Source: Acinetobacter calcoaceticus
GTDB taxonomy: Bacteria > Pseudomonadota > Gammaproteobacteria > Pseudomonadales > Moraxellaceae
DNA length: 64,000 bases
Reading direction: 5' to 3'
Assembly (NCBI RefSeq): GCF_016508255.1
Contig: NZ_JADVKT010000002.1
Span: 372,001 to 436,000 of the forward strand
In this document: positions 35,741-44,166 of the stretch, piece by piece
How positions within the stretch are numbered: position 1 is the stretch's first letter
How the letters are laid out: each line of letters begins with the position of its first letter
Program-made: the position numbers and the translations under genes
The notes under the pieces: model-generated
The model's database searches: none
Seen by the model: the letters and a program-made list of their open reading frames with translations, nothing else
Told to the model about the DNA's origin: nothing

Positions 35741-36647
35741 GATATTTGTCCACCTCCACATCATCTAGCACTGCTAATGCATCATCAGTGAGTACTGCAA
35801 GTGAGCAATATAATGAGATCAGATATGACGCAATCGCGTTACGGTTAATTCCCATAAAACGTACTGAAAGCCCAGGTGACTGTTCACCAGCAAGACCCGG
35901 TTGGAACAATCCAACAATCCCTTGACGCTTTTCACCAACACGAAGCAGCAAAATTTTAGTTTTGCCGTCTTCTACAGGAATTTTATTGGATGGAATAAGT
36001 GGAATCCCGCGCCATGTAATAAATTGCGAACCAAATAAACTAACCGTTGGTGGTGGTACACCACGACGTGTACATTCACGGCCAAATGCTGCAATCGCAT
36101 CAGGATGTGCTAAGAAAAATCCCGGTTCTTTCCAAACTTTACGCAGCAAATCGTCAAAATCATCTGGAGTAGGCGGGCCATTTAAGGTCGAGATACGTTG
36201 GTCATCAGTCACACTCGCCAACAAACCATATTCAGGGTTATTAATGAGTTCACTTTCTTGGCGTTCTTTAATCGTTTCAATGGTTAAACGAAGTTGTTCT
36301 TTAATTTGGTCGTGTGGGCTGCTGTAAAGGTCAGCAACACGTGTATGCACATCTAAAACGGTAGATACGCCATTTAAAAAGTATTCACGTGGCTCTGGGT
36401 CATAATCAACAAAAGTTTGAGGTAATGTTGCTTCATCACGTTGTGTGCAGGCTACTTGAATATCATCGGTATTATTGACACGGTTTAGGCGATAAATACC
36501 TGCTTCAACAGGCAACCATTGAAGTAAGTGAGTCAGCCATCGGGGAGTAATTGTAGAAAGTTGAGGAGCTGTCTTGGTTGCATTGGCCAGTTGGCGTGCT
36601 GCGTGGTCCCCAAGTGCAAGCTGGGCTTTTTCAGTATTTTTCGCCAT
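35715..36647 (-). CDS. family 2A encapsulin shell protein (SrpI-like)
   Basis: This 310-residue protein has the HK97-type capsid fold of family 2A encapsulins: a long N-terminal arm (residues ~1-60), the P-domain with LRLTIETIKERQESELINN, the DDFDDLLRKVWKEPGFFLAHPDAI region (quoted only in part) and an A-domain ending RFMGINRNAIASYLIS. It assembles a proteinaceous compartment around the cysteine desulfurase encoded next. The ATG follows AAGGAAAAATGATTC. A 243-base gap upstream could hold an additional promoter; a 12-bp palindrome AATTCTAGAATT is at 36687-36698, with a half copy at 36707. Confidence 0.92.
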   Translation of the reverse strand: MAKNTEKAQLALGDHAARQLANATKTAPQLSTITPRWLTHLLQWLPVEAGIYRLNRVNNTDDIQVACTQRDEATLPQTFVDYDPEPREYFLNGVSTVLDVHTRVADLYSSPHDQIKEQLRLTIETIKERQESELINNPEYGLLASVTDDQRISTLNGPPTPDDFDDLLRKVWKEPGFFLAHPDAIAAFGRECTRRGVPPPTVSLFGSQFITWRGIPLIPSNKIPVEDGKTKILLLRVGEKRQGIVGLFQPGLAGEQSPGLSVRFMGINRNAIASYLISLYCSLAVLTDDALAVLDDVEVDKYHDYPVNYK

Positions 36648-36686
36648 GAATCATTTTTCCTTATTACATTGGCTTTTGAAAATAAA

Positions 36687-36714
36687 AATTCTAGAATTTA
36701 TATAAACTAGAATT
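36687..36714. promoter_or_regulatory. palindrome plus half-site upstream of encapsulin gene
   Basis: AATTCTAGAATT (36687-36698) is a perfect 12-bp palindrome and CTAGAATT recurs at 36707-36714. It lies 40-67 bases before the shell-gene start, a good position for an internal promoter or regulator site. Confidence 0.35.
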
Positions 36715-36890
36715 AGTTCTGGTTTTAAAAATAAAATAACGATCTAAATTTTTTAAATAGAGAGCTTATTAATCATTAATCTATCTTTTGAATAAAAATA
36801 TATTTAGATTAGAAATAAGCATTAAATTAACTTGTTAAATTCTTACTATTTATTTTTTCTCCTTATCTATTTATTTCACATCTATAGTTT

Positions 36891-37814
36891 TTAACCAGCA
36901 ATATGATTTTTTTGATAAGACTCATTGGGAGACTGTAATATCTGGCTACCTGCGGAAACACTATGTGTTAACCAGACATTCCCCCCAATAATTGAGCCAC
37001 GCCCAATCGTAATACGACCTAAAATGGTGGCACCTGCATAGATCACGACGTCATCTTCAACAATTGGATGGCGCGTATAATCTTTTTTTAAGGCACCATC
37101 TTCATGAGTTTCAAAACGTTTTGCCCCAAGTGTTACGGCTTGATAAATGCGGACACGCTCACCAATAACGCTGGTTTCCCCAATCACTACACCAGTACCA
37201 TGGTCAATAAAAAAACCTTTTCCAATATGAGCGCCGGGGTGAATATCAATACCCGTTGCAGAATGCGCCAACTCGGAAATAATGCGAGACAATAAAGGCA
37301 CTTGGGCATAGAGCTGATGCGCAATTCGATGATGAATAATCGCAAATATGCCCGGATAGCAAAGTAGTACCTCGTCTACACTATGTGCTGCCGGATCTCC
37401 TTCATAGGCTGCATGTACGTCTGCATCTAAAAGACGCCGTATAGAGGGCAAAGTGTTGGCAAAATCCTGCACAATATTTTGAGCAATTTCTTGTGACTGC
37501 TGCGCTTTGTTTAAATGATCGGCGTGGCGTTTTGCTTCATAATTTAAAGCGAGCTGTACCTGCGTATGTAACGCGGTAAGTACCCGATTTAAAGTGTAGG
37601 CAATATAAGAATCTTCAGTTTCTTGGCGTAAGTCAGCAGGGCCTAAACGCATTGGAAATAAAATACCGCATAGGTCATCCAAAATAGCTTTTAGAGATTC
37701 TTTAGAAGGAAGCTCGCGCCCACCAAACTCTTTGATTCTGTGTTGCTGCTGACGCCAGTCATGCCGTGCTTGTTGTAAACCCTGTACAACAGCATTAATG
37801 TTCCATTGAGTCAC
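36891..37814 (-). CDS. serine O-acetyltransferase of the encapsulin operon (EpsC/SrpH-like)
   Basis: It makes O-acetylserine from serine and acetyl-CoA, the carbon skeleton for cysteine. A helical N-terminal domain of ~160 residues precedes the left-handed beta helix of hexapeptide repeats, with catalytic His/Asp in FFIDHGTGVVIGET and the loop TLGAKRFE. I choose the GTG at 37814 because AAGGAAAGCTT precedes it; the GTG at 37832 lacks a ribosome binding site. About 307 residues is long for CysE, matching the encapsulin-linked EpsC type. Neighbours: rhodanese upstream, 36 bases away; encapsulin downstream after 243 bases. Confidence 0.88.
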   Translation of the reverse strand: MTQWNINAVVQGLQQARHDWRQQQHRIKEFGGRELPSKESLKAILDDLCGILFPMRLGPADLRQETEDSYIAYTLNRVLTALHTQVQLALNYEAKRHADHLNKAQQSQEIAQNIVQDFANTLPSIRRLLDADVHAAYEGDPAAHSVDEVLLCYPGIFAIIHHRIAHQLYAQVPLLSRIISELAHSATGIDIHPGAHIGKGFFIDHGTGVVIGETSVIGERVRIYQAVTLGAKRFETHEDGALKKDYTRHPIVEDDVVIYAGATILGRITIGRGSIIGGNVWLTHSVSAGSQILQSPNESYQKNHIAG

Positions 37815-37850
37815 AAGCTTTCCTTGATTCACTGAAAATTGATTAAAGTA

Positions 37851-38360
37851 TTAGTCTTGTTGCCAAGGAAGTTGATGGATGCGCCAGCCATTTTTCTGAT
37901 TACGCTGTTGCTGATCATTTAGATCGCCTTCGAAGCCTTCAAGAACGTTATAAATGTGCTCAAAACCAGCATTAAATGCGGCCTCGGCAGCTTGTGCTGA
38001 ACGGTTGCCACTACGGCATAACAAAAGAATGGTTTTATCTTTGCCGACCTTTGATTCGAGTTCTTTTAAAAAGCGTGGATTGCGGTTAAATGACGTGCCT
38101 GTTGCCCATGCAACATGAACACTTTCAGAAACATATCCTACAAATTTACGTTCTTCATTGGTGCGTACATCAACTAAAACAGCTTGTCCTTGTTCTACGA
38201 GCTGCCATGCCTCAGTAGGAGATAAACTGCCACTAAAATTCAGTTCGTGGTCTTGTGCATATTGCTGAGCTTTACTCAGAATTTCTTCAGTTGAAAAGGA
38301 TGTATTTGAACCATTTGAGATAAAGCTTTGAGGAGCTTCTGTATTTAATTTAGCATTCAT
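37851..38360 (-). CDS. rhodanese-like sulfurtransferase
   Basis: It is the first gene of the operon, preceded by AAGGATATATTCA. The 169-residue protein has a ~45-residue N-terminal extension, then one rhodanese domain with LVDVRTNEER and the active-site loop LLLCRSGNRSAQA, whose Cys would carry a persulfide. It may move sulfur to or from the desulfurase-loaded encapsulin. No signal peptide is seen, so it is cytosolic. A perfect inverted repeat lies just upstream of its ribosome binding site. Confidence 0.88.
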   Translation of the reverse strand: MNAKLNTEAPQSFISNGSNTSFSTEEILSKAQQYAQDHELNFSGSLSPTEAWQLVEQGQAVLVDVRTNEERKFVGYVSESVHVAWATGTSFNRNPRFLKELESKVGKDKTILLLCRSGNRSAQAAEAAFNAGFEHIYNVLEGFEGDLNDQQQRNQKNGWRIHQLPWQQD

Positions 38361-38376
38361 TGAATATATCCTTATC

Positions 38377-38417
38377 TTCGATTCAGATTGTTAATAATCA
38401 ATTTACGCTGAATCGAA
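38377..38417 (-). promoter_or_regulatory. 10-bp perfect inverted repeat before the encapsulin operon
   Basis: TTCGATTCAG (38377-38386) and CTGAATCGAA (38408-38417) are perfect inverted repeats with a 21-base spacer, so their centres are 31 bp apart, about three helical turns. The repeat ends 16 bases before the rhodanese ATG. It could be an operator for a dimeric regulator or a 5' UTR stem. Confidence 0.5.
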
Positions 38418-38556
38418 TATAAGAAAAAATAAGGAATATCTATTTATATATATTTTTTTGATAAATAAGGAGGGTAAATATTTTTTATAAAATAGTATTA
38501 ATTAATCTTATAAAGCCCTTGAAATAAAATGGATTGAATAAATTAATATTAAGTAA

Positions 38557-38595
38557 AAAACCGTATAGATTAAAATAATCCACACGGTTTTAAAA
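38557..38595 (-). terminator. terminator of SDR gene
   Basis: AAAACCGT (38557-38564) and ACGGTTTT (38584-38591) form the base of an imperfect hairpin (inner arms TAGATT and AATCCA) just after the SDR stop codon on the minus strand. Confidence 0.6.
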
Positions 38596-38596
38596 T

Positions 38597-39334
38597 TTAA
38601 GCAAATCCACCATTTACCCGAATCACTTGAGAGTTTACCCAGCCTCCATCTGGACCAGCTAGCATGGCAACTACACTGGCAATTTCTTCAGGTGTTCCAA
38701 TTCTTTCCAATGGGGCAAGTTTTGCAATAGCCGAAACCTGCTCGTCAGTTTTTCCATTGTAAAAAAGGTTAGTACCTGTTGGACCGGGCGCAACTGCATT
38801 TACAGTGATATTGCGTCCGCGTAACTCATTTGCTAACACATGTACCAAGCCTTCTACACCTACTTTTGAAGCAATGTAGGGGCCATATGCCGGAAAAGAT
38901 TTAGCAATCACACTGGTTGAAAGCGTAATAATTCGGCCACCATCTGGCACTGTTTCGGCCGCATGAGCCAATATTAAAAATGCGCCCCGTAAATTGGTAT
39001 GAATTACTTTATCGAAATCAGGCAGAGCTTCAGGTGTAATTTTTGCCATTGGCATAATGCCTGCGCTATGAACTACGACATCTAATTGACCATTAATCGC
39101 TTTTGCTTCTTGAAATAAACGACTGACATCATGTTCATTTGCGACATCTGCTTGAATGGCAGAGGCTTGACCACCTTGCTCAATAATGTGATCTACAGCT
39201 GCTTGGGCATGAGTTGCATTGCCAGCATAATTAATCACCACATAAAAACCATCTTGAGCTAGACGTTCGGCAATAGCACGTCCAATCCCGCGAGATGCAC
39301 CAGTGACAAGAGCTGTTTTTTTTGAAATATTCAT
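38597..39334 (-). CDS. short-chain dehydrogenase/reductase
   Basis: The 245-residue NAD(P)-dependent oxidoreductase is a classical SDR: cofactor loop TGASRGIGRAI near residue 10, VVHSAGIMP (NAG-type motif), catalytic Ser in TLSTSVIAKS and the YxxxK motif in YIASKVG, with VNAVAPGPTGTNL after it. Substrate unknown. It is divergent from a LysR gene 126 bases away, the likely regulator. Confidence 0.9.
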   Translation of the reverse strand: MNISKKTALVTGASRGIGRAIAERLAQDGFYVVINYAGNATHAQAAVDHIIEQGGQASAIQADVANEHDVSRLFQEAKAINGQLDVVVHSAGIMPMAKITPEALPDFDKVIHTNLRGAFLILAHAAETVPDGGRIITLSTSVIAKSFPAYGPYIASKVGVEGLVHVLANELRGRNITVNAVAPGPTGTNLFYNGKTDEQVSAIAKLAPLERIGTPEEIASVVAMLAGPDGGWVNSQVIRVNGGFA

Positions 39335-39419
39335 TTTTAGGTCGCCTGTTCGAGTAAGTATGGTTTATTTTAATAATGTAGAAATATGGGATAAAGTCTC
39401 ATAATTGGATAAGATAATT

Positions 39420-39440
39420 CCATATGCATTAATAATATGG
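39420..39440. promoter_or_regulatory. inverted repeat between SDR and LysR genes
   Basis: CCATAT (39420-39425) and ATATGG (39435-39440) are inverted with a 9-base spacer, 20 bases before the LysR start. They are a possible operator half-site pair. Confidence 0.3.
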
Positions 39441-39460
39441 CGGGCTAGAAAGAGAGCATC

Positions 39461-40381
39461 ATGGATAAATTTGATACCTTACAACTTTTTACCCGAATCG
39501 TAGAGCTGGGTAGTTTTAGTCAGGCAGCAGACCAACTGAATATTCCACGTGCCACAGCCAGTAATGCCATTAAAGAGTTAGAGAATAATTTACAGTGCCG
39601 TTTACTGGAACGGACTACGCGACATGTCAGGCCATCACTCGATGGGCAGGCATTTTATGAGCGTTGTACACAAATATTATCGGAACTGGATGATGCTGAA
39701 TCTTCACTGCGCAATGTCGTTGCACAGCCACGAGGCTTATTACGTGTCGATTTATCGGGTGCGCATGCGACTAAAATTGTTTTACCGCATATTGATCAAT
39801 TTCATCAGCAGTACCCCGACATTGAACTAGTCATTAGTACAGGAGATCGCTTGGTTGACCTTATTAGGGAAGGGATAGACTGTGTGGTACGAGCTGGACG
39901 TTTGGATGATTCATCTTTAATTGCTCGACATTTGGCCGATATGCCGCAAGTCATTTGTGCGAGTCCTGACTATTTACATACATATGGAACGCCTCAGCAG
40001 CCAGAAGAGTTGTTATCCCATTATTGTGTTAATTTTTTCTCGACAACAGGTGGGCGTAATTACCCATTTGAACTGATGGTGAATGGCAAAAAACAAGATT
40101 ATTTTTTGAAAAGCTGGATAGCGGTAAATGATGCCGAAAACTATGTATTATGTGCTTTACGTGGTGCAGGTTTAATTCAGGTACCGCGTTACCATGTGGC
40201 CGCTGAGTTAAAAGATGGGCAACTGGTCGAGGTTTTGTCTGAGTGGAAAAGCCCGAATATGTCGGTTTCTGCATTGTACCCGCAACATCGGCAGCTATCA
40301 CCACGCGTGCGAGCTTTTGTGGCTTGGTTGAATGAGCTATATACAGGCTATTTTCAAGTGAACAATAGCGTAAATGGATAG
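39461..40381 (+). CDS. LysR-family transcriptional regulator
   Basis: The 306-residue protein has the helix-turn-helix GSFSQAADQLNIPRATASNA with wing RLLERTTRHVRPS, and an effector domain ending in LYPQHRQLSPRVRAFV. It is of the AaeR/CrgA-like group and divergent from the SDR gene. The effector is unknown. Confidence 0.85.
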   Translation: MDKFDTLQLFTRIVELGSFSQAADQLNIPRATASNAIKELENNLQCRLLERTTRHVRPSLDGQAFYERCTQILSELDDAESSLRNVVAQPRGLLRVDLSGAHATKIVLPHIDQFHQQYPDIELVISTGDRLVDLIREGIDCVVRAGRLDDSSLIARHLADMPQVICASPDYLHTYGTPQQPEELLSHYCVNFFSTTGGRNYPFELMVNGKKQDYFLKSWIAVNDAENYVLCALRGAGLIQVPRYHVAAELKDGQLVEVLSEWKSPNMSVSALYPQHRQLSPRVRAFVAWLNELYTGYFQVNNSVNG

Positions 40382-40420
40382 GCTGAATTTTGCTGGCACA
40401 TATAAAATTTTGGTGAATAT

Positions 40421-41239
40421 GTGATTGAACTACCCAATGCAAATGATTGGATTGTCAGGGACTCTGACCCAAATAGTCTGGAAAGAATAGAAGCATTTTT
40501 TACCGATCATGCTTACGAGTCGCATCGCCATGATACTTTTGCAATTGGACGAACATTAACTGGTGTTCAAAGTTTTCATTATCGTGGAGAAATGAAACAT
40601 AGCTTGCCGGGCATGACTATGGTTATACATCCTGATGAAAAACATGATGGAGAGTCAGGTACGCGTGAAGGTTTTAGATACCGGATGGTGTACGTAAAAC
40701 CTGCGATATTACAGGAAATTATGAAGGGTAAACCTTTACCATTTTTTGATAATGGGTTGAGTCAAGATATTCGACTATTTAAGGCAACTGATGTTTTATT
40801 ACAAGGGATGGATCAACATATCGACCCTTTAGAGAACCAAGATGCTCTTTATGATTTGGCAACCACACTTTATGAAATTTCTGACAAAAATGTGCGAGCT
40901 TCCCATTCGTATGACTATGTGGCTGCGGAGCGCGCCAGAGAATTTATACATGCCTCTTTATATGAAAATATTTCTTTAGATGATATTGAAAAAAATGTTG
41001 GACGAGACCGTTGGAATCTTTCTAGGGACTTCCGGCTATTATTTGGTACAAGTCCACATCGATATATGACTATGCGTAGGCTGGAAGTTGTGAAGTCCTG
41101 TCTAATGTATGGAGAGTCCTTAACTCAAGCTTCATTAATTGCCGGATTTTTTGATCAAAGCCACATGACACGTCATTTTCTAAAAGCGTTCGGTTTAACT
41201 CCAGCCAGATGGCGAATGATCAATAAGCTATCTTCCTAA
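40421..41239 (+). CDS. AraC-family transcriptional regulator
   Basis: Translation appears to begin at a GTG (40421). The 272-residue protein has an N-terminal cupin sensor (ESHRHDTFAIGRTLTGVQSF, MVIHPDEKHDG) and two C-terminal helix-turn-helix motifs (ISLDDIEKNVGRDRWNLSRD and LTQASLIAGFFDQSHMTRHF), with the family ending FGLTPARW. It is convergent with a LysE-type exporter; AraC proteins of this subgroup often control a neighbouring exporter gene. Confidence 0.85.
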   Translation: MIELPNANDWIVRDSDPNSLERIEAFFTDHAYESHRHDTFAIGRTLTGVQSFHYRGEMKHSLPGMTMVIHPDEKHDGESGTREGFRYRMVYVKPAILQEIMKGKPLPFFDNGLSQDIRLFKATDVLLQGMDQHIDPLENQDALYDLATTLYEISDKNVRASHSYDYVAAERAREFIHASLYENISLDDIEKNVGRDRWNLSRDFRLLFGTSPHRYMTMRRLEVVKSCLMYGESLTQASLIAGFFDQSHMTRHFLKAFGLTPARWRMINKLSS

Positions 41240-41288
41240 ACAAGCTATTCAAAAGTCAGCCTGTTTTTAGACTGACCTCAACTTTGTT

Positions 41289-41891
41289 CTACATTAGATT
41301 TATGCCTTTTAAGAAATCATAAAGCATAAATATGCCGGAAACGATCAGCATTGTTCCCATGGCTTTGTTTATACGATTAAACCAAATTTTATTTTTGATT
41401 TTTTTTCCTAATACTGCACCTGCCCATGAGTAAAGGCAGGGCGCGCCTGCTGCACCAATCGAAATGAGCAATGACACTAAAAAGATTTGAATGCCAGTAA
41501 TGTGTGCTGTCGGGTACATAATCGTGGTTACAGGCAAAATGACTAAAATCCCTTTTGGATTTAAAGCTTGTATCCAAAAACCATTCCAGAAAGACAAAGT
41601 CTGGACTTCAGTGGTTTCATCACTAATATCGATATCTGACTTTAACATTTGATATGAAAGATAAAACGTATAAAGTGCACCGAACAAAGCAATATAGTGC
41701 AAGGCATTTTGTGGAATGATCGCTGCGCCGATATATCCAAAAATCATGAATAACATCAACATGGCACAGCCTACACCCATGAAAAAATAAATCGTTTTTT
41801 TGAATTGTCCGGTAAGTCCCGCATTTAAGCCCATAAAATTTACTGGACCGGGGCTATACATCACACTCAAGGTATAAAGAAAGATTTCCAT
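41289..41891 (-). CDS. LysE-family transporter
   Basis: The 200-residue membrane protein has about six transmembrane segments, with the YSPGPVNFMGLNAGLTG motif at the N-terminus and ALNPKGILVILP in the middle, as in LysE/RhtB exporters. Substrate unknown. A perfect 15-bp inverted repeat lies between it and the divergent DUF2000 gene. Confidence 0.8.
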   Translation of the reverse strand: MEIFLYTLSVMYSPGPVNFMGLNAGLTGQFKKTIYFFMGVGCAMLMLFMIFGYIGAAIIPQNALHYIALFGALYTFYLSYQMLKSDIDISDETTEVQTLSFWNGFWIQALNPKGILVILPVTTIMYPTAHITGIQIFLVSLLISIGAAGAPCLYSWAGAVLGKKIKNKIWFNRINKAMGTMLIVSGIFMLYDFLKGINLM

Positions 41892-41944
41892 AACGTATCT
41901 ACTGAATCAAAACAACCTCAGCATAATGAGCAATCAATTTAGGA

Positions 41945-41990
41945 TCTTGTACGTTTGTGATAAGTCTTAAGTCTGCACAAACGTACAAGA
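41945..41990. promoter_or_regulatory. perfect 15-bp inverted repeat in divergent promoter region
   Basis: TCTTGTACGTTTGTG (41945-41959) and its exact complement (41976-41990) flank a 16-base spacer. It lies 53 bases before the transporter start and 62 before the DUF2000 start. It is too long to be chance and is the obvious operator for the two divergent genes, perhaps bound by the nearby AraC protein. Confidence 0.6.
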
Positions 41991-42052
41991 CGAGAAAAAT
42001 CTGAATTCGTCATGATGAGTGACTTAAAGCTAATGATTCAGGACAAAATTGA

Positions 42053-42460
42053 ATGTTTGACACAAAAATCGCGTTGGTTGTTCGTAATGATCTTGCGACT
42101 TGGCAAAGGCTAAATGTTGTGGCTTTTTTGGCAACAGGGGTTGCCTCGGCTGTTCCAGAAATGTTGGGTAAACCTTATATCGATGCGAATGGGTATGAAT
42201 ATGGCAATATGCTAGGGCAGCCGATGTTGGTATTTGAAGGGGATTTATTAGGACTGCAAAAAGCGCATCGTAAGGCAATTGAGCAAGATTTAACGATTAT
42301 TCCCTATGTACATGCCATGTTTTCTACAGGTAATGATGAGGATAATCGAGCTGTTTTTTTAGCTGAAGATGCGAATCAATTAAATTTGGTCGGAGTAGCG
42401 TTAAGAGGACCTAAAAAAGCAGTTGATAAAGCAATGAAGGGACTTTCATTACATCAATAA
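42053..42460 (+). CDS. DUF2000 family protein
   Basis: The 135-residue protein begins FDTKIALVVRNDLATWQRLN and contains LATGVASAVPEMLGKPYIDA and GPKKAVDKAMKGL, the pattern of DUF2000 (a peptidyl-tRNA hydrolase 2-like fold). Biochemical function is unknown. It is soluble, has no signal peptide and is divergent from the LysE-type transporter across a perfect inverted repeat. DUF2000 genes are commonly neighbours of transporters and AraC regulators. Confidence 0.8.
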   Translation: MFDTKIALVVRNDLATWQRLNVVAFLATGVASAVPEMLGKPYIDANGYEYGNMLGQPMLVFEGDLLGLQKAHRKAIEQDLTIIPYVHAMFSTGNDEDNRAVFLAEDANQLNLVGVALRGPKKAVDKAMKGLSLHQ

Positions 42461-42487
42461 GTTAAATATTTTTTGATATTGAATAGG

Positions 42488-42528
42488 AATAAAACCCACG
42501 ATTTGAGCAAAAGTGGGTTTTATTTTAA
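42488..42528. terminator. bidirectional terminator
   Basis: AATAAAACCCAC (42488-42499) and GTGGGTTTTATT (42513-42524) form a perfect 12-bp stem with a 13-base loop, followed by TTAA. It lies between the convergent DUF2000 and glutathione transferase genes. Confidence 0.85.
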
Positions 42529-42537
42529 CAATGACGA

Positions 42538-43386
42538 TTAAACTTTATCTTGAGTCTTGGTTTCAAAATCACTTGCATCATGACGTTCATGCAATTGGGT
42601 AGCTAAATCGCCAAAAGTACGATTGACCATACGTCCGCGTTGAACCGCAGGGCGCGCTAAAATCGCATCTGCCCAACGCTTAACATTTTTATATTGATCA
42701 ACACCTAAAAACTCTGCGCCGTTATATACCCAGTTTTCAACAACGCCACCATACCAAGGGAAAGCAGCAATATCGGCAATGGTGTATTCAGACCCTGCTA
42801 AATATTCATTTTTTGCTAGATGCTGATCTAAGACATCAAGCAATCGTTTTGTTTCCATAGCAAAACGGTTAATTGCATATTCAATTTTAACGGGTGCGTA
42901 GGCATAAAAATGTCCAAAACCACCACCTAAATATGGTGCGCTACCCATTTGCCAGAATAACCAATTAAGACATTCAGTGCGTGCGGCAATATTGGTAGGA
43001 ATGAACGCTTTAAACTTTTCAGCCAAGTAAAGCAAAATTGAACCAGACTCGAAAACTCTTAATGGTGGATTTTGACTATGATCAACCAATGCTGGAATTT
43101 TAGAGTTTGGATTAACTTCTACAAAACCACTGCCAAATTGTTGTCCTTCACCAATTTTGATCAGCCACGCATCATATTCAGCATCTTGATGCCCTAATGC
43201 CAAAAGCTCTTCAAGCAAAATAGTGACTTTTTGACCATTCGGCGTGGCTAAAGAGTAGAGCTGTAGCGGATGTTTTCCGACAGGAAGGGTATGTTCGTAG
43301 CGAGCGCCTGAGGTCGGCTGGTTTAAATCGGTTTTTTCTCCAGTCCATTGCCAAACTTGTGGAGGAATATAGTTTGAATCACTCAT
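42538..43386 (-). CDS. yghU: glutathione transferase-like disulfide-bond oxidoreductase YghU
   Basis: The 282-residue protein has a ~45-residue N-terminal extension (YIPPQVWQWTGE), a thioredoxin-like domain (LPVGKHPLQLYSLATPNGQK, NPNSKIPALVDH, FESGSILLYLAEKF) and an all-helical C-terminal domain (YTIADIAAFPWYGG). These are the hallmarks of the YghU/nu-class transferases that use two glutathiones to reduce disulfides or organic peroxides. It starts 33 bases after the next glutathione transferase gene ends, so they are probably co-transcribed. Confidence 0.9.
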   Translation of the reverse strand: MSDSNYIPPQVWQWTGEKTDLNQPTSGARYEHTLPVGKHPLQLYSLATPNGQKVTILLEELLALGHQDAEYDAWLIKIGEGQQFGSGFVEVNPNSKIPALVDHSQNPPLRVFESGSILLYLAEKFKAFIPTNIAARTECLNWLFWQMGSAPYLGGGFGHFYAYAPVKIEYAINRFAMETKRLLDVLDQHLAKNEYLAGSEYTIADIAAFPWYGGVVENWVYNGAEFLGVDQYKNVKRWADAILARPAVQRGRMVNRTFGDLATQLHERHDASDFETKTQDKV

Positions 43387-43419
43387 TTTTTATCTCATGT
43401 TTGGTTGAAATATAAGGGC

Positions 43420-44046
43420 TTAGTTATGTCGCAAAGCAAGCCATTTTTGTACGGTCGGGCGTTGCCATTGTTGCAGTGCATAATTTTTTAATCGCTGTGG
43501 TACAGCATCACCATTTTGAATGAGGCGCTGCAACATCAGTGCAAGTTCAGCATCCACAATGCTCCATGAACCAAATAGAAATTCGGCGTTAGGCGCTAGA
43601 AGTTTTTCTGCAACAAAGAAAAGTTTCTCGGCTGCTTTTTGACCTTGTTCAGAAAGTGGAATAGATTTGGGCTGAATAAAAATGACATCGGTTGGACGCT
43701 CAGTTCTTAAAGCGATCAAGTCTGATCTGAGCCATGCTTGAATTTGTCGTGCTCTTGCACGTGCCTGAATATCTTTTGGATAAATTGTTGTATCTGGGTA
43801 GAGATCTTCAAGATATTCCAAAATAGCAGATGATTCTGATAAGGCAAAATCATCATGTTCAAGCACAGGCACTTTGGCTGTTAATGACTTTTCTACGTAA
43901 GATTTTTCAAACTGGCCTTGCTGGCCTAAGTTGATAGGTGCTATTTCAAATGGAATTTGTTTTTCATGTAGCCCTACAAAAACTGTAAAAGCATAGGGGC
44001 TTAAAAATTGTGAATCTGTGTATAGCTTAAAATGTTCATTATTCAT
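43420..44046 (-). CDS. yfcF: glutathione transferase YfcF-like
   Basis: The 208-residue protein has the glutathione-binding thioredoxin fold (FLSPYAFTVFVGLHEKQIPF, KVPVLEHDDFALSESSAILE) followed by the helical domain with RARARQIQAWLRSDL and RTERPTDVIF, closely matching E. coli YfcF. It probably protects against peroxides. It is first in a two-gene set with yghU. Confidence 0.85.
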   Translation of the reverse strand: MNNEHFKLYTDSQFLSPYAFTVFVGLHEKQIPFEIAPINLGQQGQFEKSYVEKSLTAKVPVLEHDDFALSESSAILEYLEDLYPDTTIYPKDIQARARARQIQAWLRSDLIALRTERPTDVIFIQPKSIPLSEQGQKAAEKLFFVAEKLLAPNAEFLFGSWSIVDAELALMLQRLIQNGDAVPQRLKNYALQQWQRPTVQKWLALRHN

Positions 44047-44166
44047 TGTTATTGTCCATGTCGTAAAACAGATGCGATCTAGTCTAAGTGAGCTAAGCCA
44101 AGATTGGGTAGCTTTTTTGTGGAAAAGCTTTATTGGTTTTGAATCATACTATTTCAGTATTTAAGA

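Noticed and set aside
35741..35764. Earlier start for the desulfurase
   Set aside because: The ATG at 35740 has GGAGG at the right distance; the earlier start has no ribosome binding site.
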